A DNA stretch of 64,000 nucleotides from Candidatus Arcticimaribacter forsetii (GTDB lineage: Bacteria; Bacteroidota; Bacteroidia; Flavobacteriales; Flavobacteriaceae): the NCBI RefSeq assembly GCF_910589745.1, contig NZ_OU342399.1:1718501-1782500 (forward strand), given 5' to 3'. The translations under genes were made by a program, and so were the position numbers. Within the stretch, counting starts at the first letter, position 1; the number at the start of each line of letters is the position of its first letter. The notes beneath the pieces were generated by a model. That model saw only the letters and a list, made by a program, of their open reading frames with translations. It was not told the origin of the DNA and did no database searches. Shown in pieces: positions 61,922-64,000 of this stretch.

Positions 61922-63142
61922 ATGACAAATAAAAAGGTTGCGGTTATTGGGGGTGGAGCAGCAGGTTTTTTTGCAGCATTATCTGTTAAAGAGCATCACC
62001 CAAATCATGAAGTACTCTTATTTGAAAAAACATCTAAAGTACTTTCTAAAGTAAAAGTTTCTGGAGGAGGACGATGTAATGTAACAAATAGCTGTTCAGA
62101 CATCCCTGTTCTTTGTGATGCCTATCCAAGAGGAGGAAAAAAACTCCGTTCCTTATTTCACCAATTTAACACCACAGATACCGTTAAGTGGTTTGAAAAT
62201 AAAGGAGTCGCTTTAAAAACAGAAAAGGATGGACGAATATTTCCAGTATCTAATAATTCGCAGACTATAATTGATTGCCTAGTATCAGAAATGGTCGGAC
62301 TCAACGTAAATCTTAAACTAGGGCAGAATATAGAAAAAATTGAAACAGAAGGAGAACAATGGAATTTATTCTTTAAAGATATGCCTTCTCTTCTATTCGA
62401 CTCCGTAATAATTGCAACAGGTGGGAGTCCTAAATTAAAAGGATTTGACTGGCTCCATAAACTCGGTCATACAATTATTGAACCCTTGCCTTCTTTGTTC
62501 ACTTTTAATATGCCTAAAGAGCCTATTAAAGAACTTATGGGAGTAGTTGTAGAACAAGCAAGAGTAAAAATAAAAGATACAAAAATTCAAACTGAAGGGC
62601 CTCTTTTAATAACCCATTGGGGCATGAGTGGTCCTGCAATACTCAAAGCCTCTGCTTTTGGAGCGAGAGAACTCAGTCAGAGAAATTATAAATTTGAAAT
62701 CCTAATAAATTGGGTTGACGAAACAAATACTGAATTTCTTTTTGAAGAACTTCAAAAATTCAGTCAAGAGAATCCACAAAAGAGAATCGGTAACCTAAAA
62801 CCCTTTCTAATACCGAATAGATTATGGGAGTTTTTATTAGAAAAAATTAAAATCCCAACCGACAGAAAATGGAATGAAGTTGGAAAAAAGAAATTTAGAC
62901 AGTTGAGTACTCTTTTAACACAAGATCAATATTCAGTATCTGGAAAAACAACATTCAAAGAAGAATTTGTAACCTGTGGCGGTATTTCTTTGAATGAAAT
63001 AAATTTAAAAACCATGCAAAGTAAACTACACTCAAACTTATACTTTGCAGGAGAAATAATCGATGTAGATGCAATTACTGGAGGATATAATTTTCAAGCT
63101 GCTTGGAGCGGAGGATTTGTGGCTGGGAAGCTTGATCATTAA
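61922..63142 (+). CDS. HI0933/YhiN-family FAD-dependent oxidoreductase
   Basis: The ATG at 61922 gives 406 residues; the frame extends 33 nt upstream into the previous gene and is not needed. The dinucleotide-binding motif VIGGGAAGFFAA (about 7-18) is at the N-terminus, followed by the family signature KVSGGGRCNVTN (about 46-57) and GGKKLRSLFHQF. Later blocks are IATGGSPKLKG (about 163-173), THWGMSGPAIL (about 236-246) and the C-terminal GEIIDVDAITGGYNFQAAWSGG (split, about 379-400). The family is an FAD/NAD(P)-dependent oxidoreductase of unsettled substrate; one member has been linked to RNA or lipid metabolism, but this is unclear. It ends the gene unit started at 59589. Confidence 0.93.
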   Translation: MTNKKVAVIGGGAAGFFAALSVKEHHPNHEVLLFEKTSKVLSKVKVSGGGRCNVTNSCSDIPVLCDAYPRGGKKLRSLFHQFNTTDTVKWFENKGVALKTEKDGRIFPVSNNSQTIIDCLVSEMVGLNVNLKLGQNIEKIETEGEQWNLFFKDMPSLLFDSVIIATGGSPKLKGFDWLHKLGHTIIEPLPSLFTFNMPKEPIKELMGVVVEQARVKIKDTKIQTEGPLLITHWGMSGPAILKASAFGARELSQRNYKFEILINWVDETNTEFLFEELQKFSQENPQKRIGNLKPFLIPNRLWEFLLEKIKIPTDRKWNEVGKKKFRQLSTLLTQDQYSVSGKTTFKEEFVTCGGISLNEINLKTMQSKLHSNLYFAGEIIDVDAITGGYNFQAAWSGGFVAGKLDH

Positions 63143-63268
63143 TTTAATAATTAAGATATAGTTAAAAATACCCCATAAGGTTATTCTAACTAAAGCTTCT
63201 TTATTTAAAATTGGATAAGCCATTTATTATAGCTAAGTTTATCAAAACAAAACTGGTAAACCAATTTT

Positions 63269-64000
63269 ATGAAATCATACTTATTAAATACGCTAAAGGT
63301 AACGTTAAGCATGAGCTTACTTGCTTTTTTTTCTAGCTGTACTGTAACTCCTTACACCAATGAAATTTTAGTTTCAAATGCAGAAGAACTAAACAATGCA
63401 ATCAGCAAAGCAACTCCTGGGACGGACATTATAATGAAGAATGGAGAATGGACCGATATTCAGATTAAATTTTCTGGAGCGGGAACAGATAAAAATCCAA
63501 TCCGATTGAGAGCAGAAACTTCAGGGTCGGTAATCGTGAATGGATTATCCGATTTAAAATTAGGAGGCTCACACCTAATTGTAGAAGGTTTGCATTTTAA
63601 AAACGGTCAAAGTCCTTCAAGAGCAGTAATTGCTTTTAAAATCGATGACGACAACCTAGCTTTTCATAGCCGAGTAACCAATTGTGTCATTGATGGTTTT
63701 AATAAATCTCAAAGAAATCAAACCGACTTATGGGTACAAATGCATGGTCGCCATAACCAATTAGATCATTCATACTTGACGGGTAAATCTAATAGAGGAC
63801 CCACAGTTCGAGTAGATTTAGAAGGAAATCAAAGCATTAAAAATTATCATAAAATAACGAACAACCACTTTGGACCACGTCCACCAAAAGGAGGTCCGAG
63901 TGCTGAAACTATTCAAATCGGTAATAGTTATACTTCAATGGCACCAAGTTATACTTTAGTCGCTGACAACTATTTTGAACGTTGTAATGGTGAAGTAGAA
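63269..64000 (+). CDS. PL6-family polysaccharide (alginate) lyase, N-terminal part
   Basis: The start of a gene cut by the window edge; 244 codons are visible. The first 24 residues are a lipoprotein signal with lipobox FSSC (C24). The mature part is a right-handed beta-helix: AISKATPGTDIIMKNGEW, IRLRAETSGSVIVNG, LIVEGLHFKNG and NCVIDGFN repeat the strand/turn pattern. The block NHFGPRPPKGG followed by AETIQIGNSYTSM and NYFERCNGEVE is typical of PL6 alginate lyases/chondroitinase-B-like enzymes. Cleavage of alginate by beta-elimination at the cell surface is expected. A palindromic TGGT-AA-ACCA (63254-63263) lies just before the ATG. It is probably the edge of an alginate-use locus beyond this window. 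Confidence 0.88.
   Translation, partial: MKSYLLNTLKVTLSMSLLAFFSSCTVTPYTNEILVSNAEELNNAISKATPGTDIIMKNGEWTDIQIKFSGAGTDKNPIRLRAETSGSVIVNGLSDLKLGGSHLIVEGLHFKNGQSPSRAVIAFKIDDDNLAFHSRVTNCVIDGFNKSQRNQTDLWVQMHGRHNQLDHSYLTGKSNRGPTVRVDLEGNQSIKNYHKITNNHFGPRPPKGGPSAETIQIGNSYTSMAPSYTLVADNYFERCNGEVE

Noticed and set aside
1..64000. Search by eye for CRISPR arrays, transposases, integrases, toxin-antitoxin pairs, phage genes and restriction systems
   Set aside because: None of their repeats or protein motifs were seen; the window is core chromosome.

Overview
This 64-kb window is a stretch of chromosome from a marine-type member of the Flavobacteriaceae (Bacteroidota). The evidence is a low G+C composition; promoters of the Bacteroidetes form (TTTG, about 19 nt, TAnnTTTG) and little use of Shine-Dalgarno sites; a GldA-type gliding ABC subunit; a TonB receptor with an STN domain linked to DUF4249 and MG2-like proteins; a split MetH; a K+-type membrane pyrophosphatase; and a PL6 alginate lyase at the right edge. 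The genome is compact. Many convergent pairs overlap or are separated by only a few bases. I see no insertion sequence, prophage, CRISPR array or restriction system.

Layout. 1-0.3 kb: 3' end of gldA. 0.36-10.1 kb (minus): one long methionine/SAM operon, read metK, metY, metX-like, osmC-like, metZ, metH N-half, metH C-half, metF. Its leader (about 10.11-10.21 kb) contains what I read as a SAM-II pseudoknot riboswitch. It has a perfect 12-bp competing helix and a hairpin that closes 5 nt before the metK start. This is the most interesting element of the window. 10.4-26.3 kb: single housekeeping genes on alternating strands (deoxynucleoside kinase, hppA, pdhB, a bifunctional-nuclease protein, thyA, a class V aminotransferase, folA-fabD, an amidohydrolase, an alpha/beta hydrolase, a DegT sugar aminotransferase, waaA, alkaline phosphatase, a CotH-like secreted protein and a bestrophin-like membrane protein).

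26.3-34.5 kb (plus): a tight five-gene cell-envelope unit with a GH13 lipoprotein, an unknown secreted protein, an STN/TonB-dependent receptor, a DUF4249 lipoprotein and an MG2-like protein. 34.5-40.1 kb: a beta-helix lipoprotein, tRNA-Leu, an M20 dipeptidase, hemW-ruvC-lipoprotein, and DUF456. 40.1-40.7 kb: a poorly coding patch with inverted repeats and one doubtful ORF. 40.7-46.6 kb: a small Cys-rich membrane protein, an ECF sigma factor overlapping a divergent Nramp-like transporter, lipA, lpxK, a Nif3-like protein and a DUF164 coiled-coil protein. 46.7-53.2 kb: DUF6249-HTH, tRNA-Val, then exbB-exbD-tonB-folC, nhaD and anmK on the minus strand. 53.4-64 kb (plus): gltB-gltD, a RimB-RimK fusion, a PqqB-like exported metallohydrolase, a HI0933-type flavoprotein and the start of the PL6 lyase.

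How the genes work together. Folate and one-carbon metabolism is over-represented: metF, metH, metK, thyA, folA, folC and lipA. The met operon covers every step from homoserine activation through sulfhydrylation and methylation to SAM, and SAM would shut it off through the leader RNA. The ExbB/ExbD/TonB set would supply energy to TonB receptors such as the one at 28.8 kb. All functional calls come from reading the translations for recognisable motifs; no database search was possible.
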